Source of the DNA: a virus
Virus record (IMG/VR): IMGVR_UViG_3300025132_000090
Span: 1-42,439 of that record
Strand: one strand, 5' to 3'
Length of the DNA stretch: 42,439 bases
Every line of letters begins with the position of its first letter. Position 1 is the first letter of the stretch. A program made the translations under genes and the position numbers. Shown one piece after another: positions 17,939-25,607 of this stretch. A model generated the notes under the pieces. That model was not told the DNA's origin. It was given only the letters and a program-made list of their open reading frames with translations, and made no database searches.

Positions 17939-19626
17939 CGCTTCCCCACCACGCCTGCTGCGAGCAACGTGGATGGATCTTCAAACCGCCACGCCGCCCG
18001 TTCTTCATCACGAACCTCTGTTGGACCCGTGGGGTCGGAGGCGCGGTCAGGACTCGCCTGAGCGCCCCGCTTCGATTGATTGTCGTTCTCGGGTGACGCC
18101 TTCAATGGGTCGCCCGCGAGAGGGTCATGAACCAACGACCCCATCGAGTCCGCATTCTTTGGCTTCTTGAATTGCCTCATGGACGTGCCTTTGGGTGCGC
18201 TGACGTTGAACTTCGTCCCGCTTGGCTCACGTCCAATGGTCTGAATCTTCCCCTGAATACCGCGCGTGTCGCGGTGAACGGTGATGTCCCGAGGCAAAGC
18301 ACCCTGCTCACGCCGCATCCGTTCGTTCGCCAATTTGCGCTGATAAGCCACAGGATCGCGGATTCGGAGAGGGACGCCGCTCGCGCGAGGATTGCCGCTG
18401 AACATACGACGAGGGCTAAACGCCTGTCGCTTTGTCCCGCGGTCGAGGGATTGTTCGGCGGCGGCAGCGCGGCGAGCCGTTTTTCCTTTGATGTCGCGGC
18501 TTGACTCCTTTTTGCCCTGCTTCATCTTCCGCTTTCGCTTACGTCGCTTCTTGGCGCGGCCCTTTTTCTCTTCCTCTTCGGACTCGTCGTCGTCTTCGTA
18601 TTTGCGCCCACGAACCTTCCGCTTCGCCTTGATGATGTCGCTGAGAAGTGTTGGTCGATCTGCGGAGGCGTTCTTGTCTTGCCACGAAATAGATTGGTCG
18701 TTGAATGCGCCAAATTGACCGACACCGGGCCTCAGTTCATTGAGAGGGGGAGCGCGTTCCGCGATACGTTGAGGGTGAAAGTCCTTCGGCTTCAAGGCGA
18801 CGTGTGGTGGGGTAGGGACGAAGACTCGGATATCTTCGCTCCCGATGTCGTCCACAATTTGTTGGCGGGTATTTTCGGCACCTTGCCTGATAGCCTCTTG
18901 AATATCGGGTTCGCCGTCTCTGTAGAAGTTTTCGTGCAATTCTTCCCCACTTAGCAAGTCATCATCCATCGGATTATCGCGGGCGTGTTTTCCACTCACC
19001 ACCATAGGGGCCAAAATCTGTGAAAGTTCGTTGCCGTCCCTCCTATTCGCAATAAAACCACCAAGCATTCGATGGCCCGTTTCGTAGCCCCTGTCTGCGA
19101 GTTCCTGCATTTCCGCAGCGGCAGCATCGGTCTTTCGTTCGACGGCTTCGTCCGCAGGCGAGGCTTTCAGCAGCCCCCAAATGTCTTCGACAATTTCCAT
19201 GCTACGGCCAAAGAGAAGGCCCGGTCCTTCACGACGAATAGGACCGACCTGACCGCCGTTGGACGCAGCGATACCCGATGGGGTGCCCATGTCAAGACCC
19301 GTCCCCGCTTCTGCGAGCATGGACTCGGCCTCGGTTTGAGGGGTTGAATTGAGCGTGTCTGCGATTTCTTCGGGCTTGACTGAAACGTGTGGGAGTTCGC
19401 CGCTCATCTCACGCAGGGCCTTCTTTCGCCGTGCTTCAGCATCAATCTGTTCTCGGAAAGACTCAGACATCGCACCTTCTTGGGAATGGTGGGAGAGGCC
19501 GTCGGCATTTTCGTTGGGGTTCACGTCGTAGTCGCCAACCATTTCACGACCGTTGAAACCTCCGGTGAACTCTTGAACTCGGAGGGCTTCTTGGCCTACT
19601 CCGCGTCGAGGGTTCCCCATAGGCAT
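17935..19626 (-). CDS. Large disordered protein with a strongly basic block and an internal copy of the shared peptide
   Basis: The product is 563 residues from ATG 19626, which has GGGGTGA six bases upstream; an in-frame TTG at 19632 touches that site. Most of the chain is polar. Residues 143-158 read SMEIVEDIWGLLKASP, matching the end of the cassette peptide (W-x-L-L-K-A). Around residues 325-385 an acidic run (DDDESEEEEKK) is followed by a dense Lys/Arg block (RAKKRRKRKRKMKQGKK), which would bind DNA or RNA. I infer an internal head protein that contacts the packaged DNA and may be cut at the LLK-A step; no family was recognised. Confidence 0.76.
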   Translation of the reverse strand: MPMGNPRRGVGQEALRVQEFTGGFNGREMVGDYDVNPNENADGLSHHSQEGAMSESFREQIDAEARRKKALREMSGELPHVSVKPEEIADTLNSTPQTEAESMLAEAGTGLDMGTPSGIAASNGGQVGPIRREGPGLLFGRSMEIVEDIWGLLKASPADEAVERKTDAAAAEMQELADRGYETGHRMLGGFIANRRDGNELSQILAPMVVSGKHARDNPMDDDLLSGEELHENFYRDGEPDIQEAIRQGAENTRQQIVDDIGSEDIRVFVPTPPHVALKPKDFHPQRIAERAPPLNELRPGVGQFGAFNDQSISWQDKNASADRPTLLSDIIKAKRKVRGRKYEDDDESEEEEKKGRAKKRRKRKRKMKQGKKESSRDIKGKTARRAAAAEQSLDRGTKRQAFSPRRMFSGNPRASGVPLRIRDPVAYQRKLANERMRREQGALPRDITVHRDTRGIQGKIQTIGREPSGTKFNVSAPKGTSMRQFKKPKNADSMGSLVHDPLAGDPLKASPENDNQSKRGAQASPDRASDPTGPTEVRDEERAAWRFEDPSTLLAAGVVGKR

Positions 19627-19628
19627 AT

Positions 19629-19832
19629 TCAATCACCCCATTCACACAATCGGCACTGATTGGGGTTCTTTGGCTTGAGCCACTTCTCTTCGCCCGTTTC
19701 ATCAAAGTGAGCGTCATCGATGTGTTCCGTCCCGAAATCAGAAGCGGGCATCACTTCTCCGCAGGTTGGACATTCGCGCCCGTCCCCTTTCAAAAGGGAC
19801 CATGCGGCCTTAAATGCCTTTTTTTCCGTCAT
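19629..19832 (-). CDS. Small zinc-ribbon protein carrying the shared N-terminal peptide
   Basis: The product is 67 residues from ATG 19832, chosen because GGTGG lies eight bases upstream; an in-frame GTG at 19844 has no such site. It begins MTEKKAFKAAWSLLKGDG, the shared peptide, then has C21-x2-C24 and C60-x2-C63, a zinc ribbon. It stands outside the 16-gene cassette, inside the head-gene block. Its form is the same as the tagged zinc-ribbon gene at 39749-40057. Function unknown; packaging in the virion is inferred. Confidence 0.78.
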   Translation of the reverse strand: MTEKKAFKAAWSLLKGDGRECPTCGEVMPASDFGTEHIDDAHFDETGEEKWLKPKNPNQCRLCEWGD

Positions 19833-20482
19833 CAACAATTCCACCTTTTCAGTGCAGCACCTTTCGGTGTCAGTTTGCCACCTTTGCTCGTCGGGCCTTT
19901 GACGCCGCCCATGCGGGCGCAGAACGACTTGCGGCGCTTTGCCTTCTTCGATCCGGGCTTCAACGAGGACGGCTTATCCGTGACAGGGGGTTTGAGGTTT
20001 GCACCTTCCTTGCGCTTTGCGGCGGCGCGGCCCTTAGCGTTCAGTCCTCCCTTTCGACTGTGCTTGTTTGGGTTATAGCCGTGGAATGGCTTTTCCCCCT
20101 TGATGAGTTCTTCGCGGACATAGAAGGCTTTAGCCAACGTGTAGCAAGATTCGCAATCGCACATTTTGACCATGGTTGGTTTCCCTCCGACTCCTTGTGG
20201 CTTTGACCGTTTGCGGCGTGTCGCCGCCTTCTTCTCCTTTGAACTCATGTTGCGGGTCGTTTTAGGGGTGTCGGAAGACACCTTCTTGGACGGACGGCAT
20301 TTGGGGTAGCCACGAGACGACGTGTCGGCCTCCCCGCGTCCACAAGGAGGGTGCTTCCCGTCTTTGTCTTTTCTCGACACATCGACCCATTTCTCCTTGA
20401 ACCAACGGCGCAAGTCCTTTTCGATTAGAAGTTCGGAAAAGGGGACGGTCAATCCTTGCCCCCCTTCCCCTTCTTTTTCCAT
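19832..20482 (-). CDS. Very basic protein with modules recurring in phages and giant viruses
   Basis: The product is 216 residues. The N-terminal half contains EKWVDVSRKDKDGKHPPCGR and YPKCRPSKKVSSDTPKT, and the C-terminus contains KSFCARMGGVKG ending in LKRWNC. Both modules are familiar from phage and large DNA virus proteins of unknown function (I recall them as DUF5872- and DUF6321-like, but the names are from memory). The middle holds a CDCESCYTLA cysteine pair. The charge is strongly positive, fitting a DNA-associated virion protein. The start at ATG 20482 overlaps the upstream gene by 34 bases and has only a weak AGGGCGG site; a TTG at 20452 is an alternative. Confidence 0.75.
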   Translation of the reverse strand: MEKEGEGGQGLTVPFSELLIEKDLRRWFKEKWVDVSRKDKDGKHPPCGRGEADTSSRGYPKCRPSKKVSSDTPKTTRNMSSKEKKAATRRKRSKPQGVGGKPTMVKMCDCESCYTLAKAFYVREELIKGEKPFHGYNPNKHSRKGGLNAKGRAAAKRKEGANLKPPVTDKPSSLKPGSKKAKRRKSFCARMGGVKGPTSKGGKLTPKGAALKRWNC

Positions 20483-20790
20483 CCGCCGCCCTTCGATTTA
20501 TACCACTTTGCGGCCCAACCGTTTGCGTAGGCTGACGGGTAGACCTTGAACTTGGAACGGGCTTTGGACTTGGCCTGCGACCACAAGCCGGGGTTGGTTG
20601 GTGCATTTTCCCCTTTGATGAGGACTGACCACGCCTCACCAAACGCCTTTTTCACGCCATCCTTTTCACGATAGCAGGGGCATTTGGGTTCCTTCTTGGA
20701 ACACTTCTTCACGCCCGTCTTCATGCAGACACAGGGTTTCGCCGCCGTTGCCCCGCAGCAGCAGGATGGTTTGCTAAGGCGTTCGCTCAT
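20449..20790 (-). CDS. Cys-rich N-terminus, shared peptide, then a viral Lys/Trp-rich module
   Basis: The product is 113 residues in three parts. Residues 10-39 hold nine cysteines in metallothionein-like spacing (SCCCGA, CVC, CPC). Residues 48-60, KAFGEAWSVLIKG, are the shared peptide, here internal. From about 66 on, a GLWSQAKSKARSKFKVYPSA and ANGWAAKWYK module follows, which recurs in proteins of phages and giant viruses, ending in a Gly/Lys tail. The start at ATG 20790 overlaps the lyase stop as ATGA, and no clear ribosome site precedes it, so translation is probably coupled. Function unknown. Confidence 0.76.
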   Translation of the reverse strand: MSERLSKPSCCCGATAAKPCVCMKTGVKKCSKKEPKCPCYREKDGVKKAFGEAWSVLIKGENAPTNPGLWSQAKSKARSKFKVYPSAYANGWAAKWYKSKGGGWKKKGKGGKD

Positions 20791-21635
20791 GCAATTGCTG
20801 CGATAACGTCAGCGTCTTTTAGCATGTCGGCTCGTATGTCTTTCACCACAGATAGCGCAGGTCCGAGATTGTCTACGCCAACATCGGCACCCCATGCTCG
20901 TAAATGACGAACGAGAACTTCAGTCGCAAGATTCGCCCCGCTGCCTTCAGCAAAGGGGCAACCGCCAAGTCCACCAATGGACGAGTCAAATTGACTGATC
21001 CCCGCAAAAATGCCCGCACGGATTAGCCGGAGGGGTTTCGATTCGTCCCCTTTGTGGTGGAGATGAAGAGCGGCTTTGACTCCCGCCTCTCGTGCTAAAC
21101 GAGCAAAGGTAGCAACGTCCCTTTCAGTCCCAACCCCCACCGTGTCGGAAAACACAACAGTGTTTCCGAACATAGCCGCATCACGCACCACCGAACGAAT
21201 GGTGCTTTCCGAGAACTCACCGGAGTGAGGTGAACCAAAGGCCATGGAAATGTAGACGCGCACGTTCTCTTTCGGGTAGCCGTTGAGAAATGACCACAAC
21301 TCGTGAACCAATTCACTTCGCGTCTTCCCCATGTTCTTCATGCTGAAATGCTCACAAGGGCTGAGAACGACATTGACCTTTTCGACACCGACGCCCATCG
21401 CCCTCTCAAAGCCCCGACGATTCATCACCAACGCTGAGCCTCGGCCACTGAACACTTCCTCCGCATCTGCCATCTGCGGCACCAATTTGGGATGTGCGAA
21501 GGAGACTTCTTCGACGTGGACCAAGCCCGCATCGTAAAGGCAACGGATTAAATCGCGCTTCTTTTGGCTCGGCACGAAGCCGGTCAAAGATTGCAGACCG
21601 TCACGAGGACCTACCTCGTAGACGGTCACGCGCAC
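20787..21635 (-). CDS. Hydroxymethylglutaryl-CoA lyase-like enzyme
   Basis: The product is 282 residues, near the family length of about 300. Family members cleave HMG-CoA to acetyl-CoA and acetoacetate in a metal-dependent TIM barrel. Visible signature elements: EVGPRDGLQ (7-15) with Arg11 and Asp12; FSDTVGVGT (162-170); the metal-binding His191-x-His193; and GGLGGCPFAEGSGANLATE (221-239) with the loop cysteine Cys226. All expected key residues are present, so it looks active, though the reaction could be a related aldol cleavage. The start is GTG 21635 with GAGGGGG seven bases upstream. It overlaps viral genes of unknown role on both sides, so it belongs to the virus and is not a host fragment. 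In archaea HMG-CoA is a precursor of membrane isoprenoids. Confidence 0.88.
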   Translation of the reverse strand: MRVTVYEVGPRDGLQSLTGFVPSQKKRDLIRCLYDAGLVHVEEVSFAHPKLVPQMADAEEVFSGRGSALVMNRRGFERAMGVGVEKVNVVLSPCEHFSMKNMGKTRSELVHELWSFLNGYPKENVRVYISMAFGSPHSGEFSESTIRSVVRDAAMFGNTVVFSDTVGVGTERDVATFARLAREAGVKAALHLHHKGDESKPLRLIRAGIFAGISQFDSSIGGLGGCPFAEGSGANLATEVLVRHLRAWGADVGVDNLGPALSVVKDIRADMLKDADVIAAIA

Positions 21636-22063
21636 GAGAATGGCCCCCTCAGTCGGTTATAGACGAACGCCGCTTTGGAAGGGATTGAAGAATACCACTG
21701 AGCGAGCATGGGAGTTTGTGAATACGAAAGGGACATGGGCTTGAAGGCTTCTTGAAGGGCAATCAAATGCTCAGCGACTTCTTCGCGCGGGACTTGGGGC
21801 TCAACCCATTCTCCGTCCGTGGAGAGATCGAGAATGCACATGCGATAGACGATGATGGCCCCGTTTGCTTCAGCGGCGCATTCGTCATGCGATTGCAGGT
21901 TGAAAGCATCCAATCCTTCCTTCCATACCTTGACCACTTCTTCCAACGCATCACAGAATTGGAGGGCCCCTTGAACTGTTTGAATGGATTCGGACGAAGT
22001 GATGAGACGACCGTAATCGGAGTCTTTCAGCATAAGAGCCGCAATTGAACGATAGTCCGACAT
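21626..22063 (-). CDS. Unknown small helical protein upstream of the lyase
   Basis: The product is 145 residues, mostly helical, with a good AGGAAGAGA site before ATG 22063. The N-terminus, SDYRSIAALMLKDSDYG, contains an LMLK-D element faintly like the shared peptide. It overlaps the lyase gene by ten bases, so the two are probably translated together. I recognise no family and cannot assign a function. Confidence 0.72.
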   Translation of the reverse strand: MSDYRSIAALMLKDSDYGRLITSSESIQTVQGALQFCDALEEVVKVWKEGLDAFNLQSHDECAAEANGAIIVYRMCILDLSTDGEWVEPQVPREEVAEHLIALQEAFKPMSLSYSQTPMLAQWYSSIPSKAAFVYNRLRGPFSCA

Positions 22064-22101
22064 GTCTCTTCCTCTCAGTCATACGGTAATGAGGGAAGCG
22101 G

Positions 22102-22812
22102 TCATCCCTCGTCAAGAACTCCTGCGTCACTGAGAGCATTTCGCAGAACCCGCCACTCTTCGGGTGACTTCTCGGAGAAGTGTGCTTGGATGACGGTCAG
22201 AACGCTCACCTGCTGCGACTCTTCAATGGTTTGAGCAGCCGTTAGGTATTCGGCAAGATCCGACAAGGTATCACGGATTTCACGGTGCAATTTCACCGCG
22301 GTGTCCAATCCTTTGAAATCGAGAATGCCGGACTCCACACGCTCAGCATTCATCAAATCCATATGGTCATTGAACACATCATTCAGCCGGTTGAGGTTGT
22401 TTTCCGTCCGGCGCATGGCGTCACCCACGCTTGTGAGAGCACCGGGGATATTCTCAATCTGCGCTCGGCGTTGAATGATAGGGGCAGCGTGCCGCTCCAT
22501 GTGATGAGAAACTGCGGTTTCCGTCATTTCCAATTCGACGGCCATATCCGCAATTCCGGCAATACCTCCGAGAACAGAAGCCTCAATGGCACTACGCTCA
22601 GGATGGGTGCAGATTGGACAATCAGAATTGCTTTCGTTGTGATATTCACCCGCGTGTCGCCTCATGTGACGGTGCGCCGTCCCCTCAGCCCATGACTGTT
22701 CGCGGTCCAATTCTTCGACCTCAAGCAAACCCATACGGATGTTTTGCTCGTATTCATCACGGCGCGGGTGTTGGCAGAACGGGCAATTGCGCCGAGTCTG
22801 CCTCCCCGTCAT
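22102..22812 (-). CDS. Double zinc-finger/HTH protein with a coiled-coil tail
   Basis: The product is 236 residues from ATG 22812. Two similar units lie in the first 110 residues: each has CPxCxHPxRxxxE, a helix-turn-helix-like helix pair and a final HxxRH/HxxxRH (C10, C13 with His near 49-53; C65, C68 with His near 103-108). This unit is common in tailed-phage proteins that may bind DNA, including candidates for the small terminase subunit. The second half is a coiled coil with two long helices. No ribosome site precedes the start; CCTTAAGA centred about 26 bases upstream could be a weak TATA-like box. A DNA-binding packaging or regulatory role is inferred. Confidence 0.76.
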   Translation of the reverse strand: MTGRQTRRNCPFCQHPRRDEYEQNIRMGLLEVEELDREQSWAEGTAHRHMRRHAGEYHNESNSDCPICTHPERSAIEASVLGGIAGIADMAVELEMTETAVSHHMERHAAPIIQRRAQIENIPGALTSVGDAMRRTENNLNRLNDVFNDHMDLMNAERVESGILDFKGLDTAVKLHREIRDTLSDLAEYLTAAQTIEESQQVSVLTVIQAHFSEKSPEEWRVLRNALSDAGVLDEG

Positions 22813-22835
22813 GCTACACACACGCTCTCATGCTC

Positions 22836-22997
22836 TTAAGGGCCTTTCGGGATATGTTGATTGCAGTAAATGCCATTTTCGCGGGTCGGCATGGCTTTGC
22901 ACTGATTGCCCGATCGTGTCGTGGCCTGACATTGCTTGAACGTCTTCGCCTTCGTCTCTTCCTGTTGTGTTTGTTGAAAGGGCTGCGTCGGAAGCAG
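22836..22997 (-). CDS. Small zinc-binding protein (C-C-C-H type) with a possible CTG start
   Basis: An open frame of 53 codons ends at TAA 22836-22838. The C-terminal half reads CQATTRSGNQCKAMP then YCNQHIP: the C-x9-C-x11-C-x2-H pattern with a central T-x-x-G-x-x-C, seen in many short bacterial and viral zinc proteins (CxxxTxxGxxCkxxa...yCxxH). No ATG, GTG or TTG is available upstream of the motif in this frame after the preceding in-frame stop. The best start is CTG 22997, eight bases after GAGGGGG, which overlaps the stop of the preceding membrane-protein gene. The motif makes a real gene likely; the start is unsure. Confidence 0.62.
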   Translation of the reverse strand: MLPTQPFQQTQQEETKAKTFKQCQATTRSGNQCKAMPTRENGIYCNQHIPKGP

Positions 22998-23010
22998 GTA
23001 TCGCGCCCCC

Positions 23011-23265
23011 TCACGACCGAAAGGAAGCGAATTGACGAATGGCGACCGAGAAAGTCAAAATCAGCCCGAAAAAGGCCGACATCATTTGACCTGCGGTCAG
23101 ACTCGCACCCTTCCACACAAGAATGACAAAGGAAACGAGCATGAACGTGATGATGTAAATCATGGTCGCACTTTCGACAAGCATCTTCCGTGGGCTGAAA
23201 AGGTCCACACTTGCACTGGCCCAATTCATTTCAGCGGGCCTTTCTTGTTGCTTGTCGTTCGTCAA
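23011..23265 (-). CDS. Small membrane protein with two transmembrane segments
   Basis: The product is 84 residues if it starts at TTG 23265 (GGTGAT three bases upstream, overlapping the previous stop), or 72 from ATG 23229. Two hydrophobic segments (about 34-52 and 60-76) are separated by a short Lys/Gly loop. Size and shape fit a holin-like protein or a small virion membrane protein, but no family signature is present. It is one of several small membrane proteins in the 23-26 kb region. Confidence 0.68.
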   Translation of the reverse strand: MTNDKQQERPAEMNWASASVDLFSPRKMLVESATMIYIITFMLVSFVILVWKGASLTAGQMMSAFFGLILTFSVAIRQFASFRS

Positions 23266-23909
23266 ATCATCACCGCCCCTGCCTTAGCCGCAGTGGCCCC
23301 GAAACCACCTTGGTTTTGAATCGCGTTGCCCATCATGCCACCAATCAAGTTCCCAAAGAAGCCCGGTTGCTGCTGCTGATTCATCATACCACCCTGCTGA
23401 TGAGCCATGAGTAGCATTTGGATTTGCTGCTGATTTGCCGTGATTGAGGCTTGTGCGGCCTGTTGCACCTGCTGAAGTGTGAGAGCCAAGTTCTCCTGAG
23501 AAAGTGTCTGCAATTGCTGAGGCATTGAGGCAAGGTCCATCTTCATGTGGTCGCCCTCTTGCTTGAGCGTTGCATTAGCGAAGAACTCCTTGAGAGAGAG
23601 CATCACGACTTCGCTAATCAAATCCATGACCATTCCCATGTTTTGCGTCACGACAAATGCCGACACCGGATCGTAAAGGCCGAGAAGACGTGAGGTAGCG
23701 ATAACAGGGTCGTTTGCCTGTTGCTGCATCATGGGATTCTGTGCAAACGTCATCATGGCGGTCGGGTCTTGCTGCTGCTGCATCCCCCAAGCACCCATGC
23801 CCATTCCTCCCATACCTTGTGGTTGCTGACCCATGTTGCTCATACCCATGCCACCAACACCAAATTGTTGTGGCTGCGCTTGGTTGTTGTTTCTACTAAA
23901 GAGTCCCAT
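23262..23909 (-). CDS. Met/Gln/Gly-rich protein with a helical core
   Basis: The product is 215 residues with a GGGGTGA site before ATG 23909. The first 70 residues are low complexity (GMGGMGMGAWGMQQQQ), the middle (70-165) is helical, with SRLLGLYDPVSAFVVTQN and a possible coiled coil at 128-165, and the C-terminus is Gln- and Gly-rich (GGMMNQQQQPGFFGNLIGG). Its composition resembles the 190- and 322-residue virion candidates. No family was recognised. Confidence 0.74.
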   Translation of the reverse strand: MGLFSRNNNQAQPQQFGVGGMGMSNMGQQPQGMGGMGMGAWGMQQQQDPTAMMTFAQNPMMQQQANDPVIATSRLLGLYDPVSAFVVTQNMGMVMDLISEVVMLSLKEFFANATLKQEGDHMKMDLASMPQQLQTLSQENLALTLQQVQQAAQASITANQQQIQMLLMAHQQGGMMNQQQQPGFFGNLIGGMMGNAIQNQGGFGATAAKAGAVMI

Positions 23910-23913
23910 TGGT

Positions 23914-24849
23914 TCACCCCTGTGTCATCACTGCTTCTTGAGGCACTGCCATTTGTTGTTGCGGCACCGCCAATCCTACTGCCGCTTGTTGGCTCATCTG
24001 TTCCATTTGCAGCGCCCGAAGGTCGAAGGTGATTGTGACAAGATCGGCGATGCCGGTCATTGGGTTAGGGTGCTGCGTCATGACTACGCCCTTTGAATGT
24101 TGGGCGTCCTGCTGCACCATTCGGAAGAACTGTTCGTATTTCCTCAGCGATTCGGGGGTTGAACGATTTTGCTTCGTGCTGCTACTGAGGCCGGGAACCC
24201 GAAGGAAACGAGTGCCCTTTGACGTGGCGGGAGCGAAACCCTCGTCTGCCAACTGTTGTTCCTCTACGAGAGAGCGCAGTGTGTGGTAAATGTGGAGGTG
24301 TGCGGGACAAAGCGTCGAGTTCATCTCGTCGCCGTGGTCCCCGTGCGTGCGTGCGTGAGGTTTTCGTGCCGAACCCGTCTCTTCGTCAAACCAATAGATG
24401 TCGGCCAAGGAAAGGCCGGTGCGCTCATCCGTAATATGATTGTAAGCGTTGTCGCCCTCAAGGAAACGGCGAACGTCCACACCGCAACAGGCACATTCGT
24501 GTGCGGCGTTATACCGATAGACCTTGAACAGACCGAGGTTATAATTCGGCGGACGTAGAGCCTTTCGCAGAATCTTGATGTTTTTTCGGCGGGCTTTGCC
24601 GGGATTTTTGGGGTTGGTCTTGAGCCGCACTTCGACTGTTGGCATCACCATGTTGTCGTCCATGCCCGAACCCTGCGACCCTGCGCTCGCCATCTCGGCT
24701 CGCTGCTGCGCCTTGAGCAATTCAAACGCCACGCCGGTTTGAGCCGCAAAGGCTCTCAGTTCGTCATCGGAGAGCCCTTTCAGGCTCATGCCGCCGCCCA
24801 TAAATGGCATGAATTGCATGGCTTCCCCGACTGTTGTGAGGACTGACAT
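23914..24849 (-). CDS. Unknown protein with an HNH-like zinc-binding centre
   Basis: The product is 311 residues from ATG 24849; an in-frame TTG at 24873, which overlaps the GTPase stop, is an alternative that adds eight residues. The middle has CACCGVDVRRF, YNHITDERTG, HARTHGDHGDEMN and LCPAHLHIYH, giving a Cys-Cys / His / His-x2-His / Cys-x2-His order reminiscent of a treble-clef HNH nuclease or a structural zinc site. The C-terminus is Met/Gln-rich like its downstream neighbour. Near the N-terminus AFELLKAQQ is a weak likeness to the LLK-A step. Nuclease function is only a possibility. Confidence 0.7.
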   Translation of the reverse strand: MSVLTTVGEAMQFMPFMGGGMSLKGLSDDELRAFAAQTGVAFELLKAQQRAEMASAGSQGSGMDDNMVMPTVEVRLKTNPKNPGKARRKNIKILRKALRPPNYNLGLFKVYRYNAAHECACCGVDVRRFLEGDNAYNHITDERTGLSLADIYWFDEETGSARKPHARTHGDHGDEMNSTLCPAHLHIYHTLRSLVEEQQLADEGFAPATSKGTRFLRVPGLSSSTKQNRSTPESLRKYEQFFRMVQQDAQHSKGVVMTQHPNPMTGIADLVTITFDLRALQMEQMSQQAAVGLAVPQQQMAVPQEAVMTQG

Positions 24850-24869
24850 GATGAAAAGGGTTCCGGCAT

Positions 24870-25598
24870 TCAAAGCATGTCCACAGTGTCAATCACGGCC
24901 CTTTCCACGTTCAGGCCATATTGTGCTGCTATTGCTTCCACATTGGTTGCGACCGCCGCCTTACGCAACCTACGCAATTCGTGCTGAAACGGGAGAACCA
25001 ATGGGTGTTGCCGTTTTAGCCCGTGCTCCCACACGCTTGCCGCCTGCTGATCCCACCACATGTCCATTTTGTTCAGCAAAAGACAAACCACCTTCGGTTT
25101 GAACAATTTAGCCCGTTTGCGCTGAACGCGGCTCAGCGTTTCGGGAATGTGTGCGTTGGTAATCATGTCTACGATGTATTGGAACCCGGCGACGGCTTCT
25201 TGGCGGAGGTAGTCCGAATAGAGAATGCGATGATCGATAACGTAGAACACAATGCTCACGTTGCGCTCGACCATATCCTCAGCCCACAAGTTCCAATACC
25301 GATTTTCACCCCCGATGTCGGCGGAAGTCACTGGAACCCTTCGCCCATTCCACCGAACCTGCTTCTTTGTGCTATGTGGCCGTTCGACCTTGCCGTGTCG
25401 CACAGGATGAGTCGTTCGCAATTCATGAGGAATGGGCTCTATGTCACCGGGAACGGTGAGGAATTGGTCGAGGGTTGTTTTGCCACTAAGCGACGGACCA
25501 TAGACACCGAACCTATGCGGTCGAATAATGCGGTAAAGATAGGCCGCCAGTTGGGCAGAACCCATCAGGACGTGCCCTACGAAAATCCACGAAGACAT
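24870..25598 (-). CDS. Arf/Rag-like GTPase with an N-terminal membrane segment
   Basis: The product is 242 residues, starting at ATG 25598 with GAGGGAAAG upstream. Residues 3-25 form a hydrophobic helix likely to anchor the protein. Then come GPSLSGKT (34-41, the P-loop), SADIGGE (92-98, the DxGG switch of Arf/Ras-type GTPases, with Glu in the place of the usual Gln) and LLNKMD (174-179, the guanine-specificity motif). Together these give a small GTPase of the Ras superfamily, nearest in motif style to Arf or Rag forms. Target and effector are unknown. It lies between small membrane-protein genes, which suggests work at the host membrane. Confidence 0.85.
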   Translation of the reverse strand: MSSWIFVGHVLMGSAQLAAYLYRIIRPHRFGVYGPSLSGKTTLDQFLTVPGDIEPIPHELRTTHPVRHGKVERPHSTKKQVRWNGRRVPVTSADIGGENRYWNLWAEDMVERNVSIVFYVIDHRILYSDYLRQEAVAGFQYIVDMITNAHIPETLSRVQRKRAKLFKPKVVCLLLNKMDMWWDQQAASVWEHGLKRQHPLVLPFQHELRRLRKAAVATNVEAIAAQYGLNVERAVIDTVDML

Positions 25599-25607
25599 GA
25601 CTTTCCC

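Noticed and set aside
15147-18000. Treating the Gly/Gln/Pro-rich frames as non-coding
   Set aside because: They are long, bounded by ATGA overlaps and ribosome sites, and fit the operon; low complexity is a property of the proteins.
22814-23224. A 136-codon minus-strand frame (His/Cys then poly-Arg)
   Set aside because: It overlaps the membrane-protein gene and the zinc-motif frame in another phase; the poly-Arg run is the out-of-frame reading of ordinary codons.
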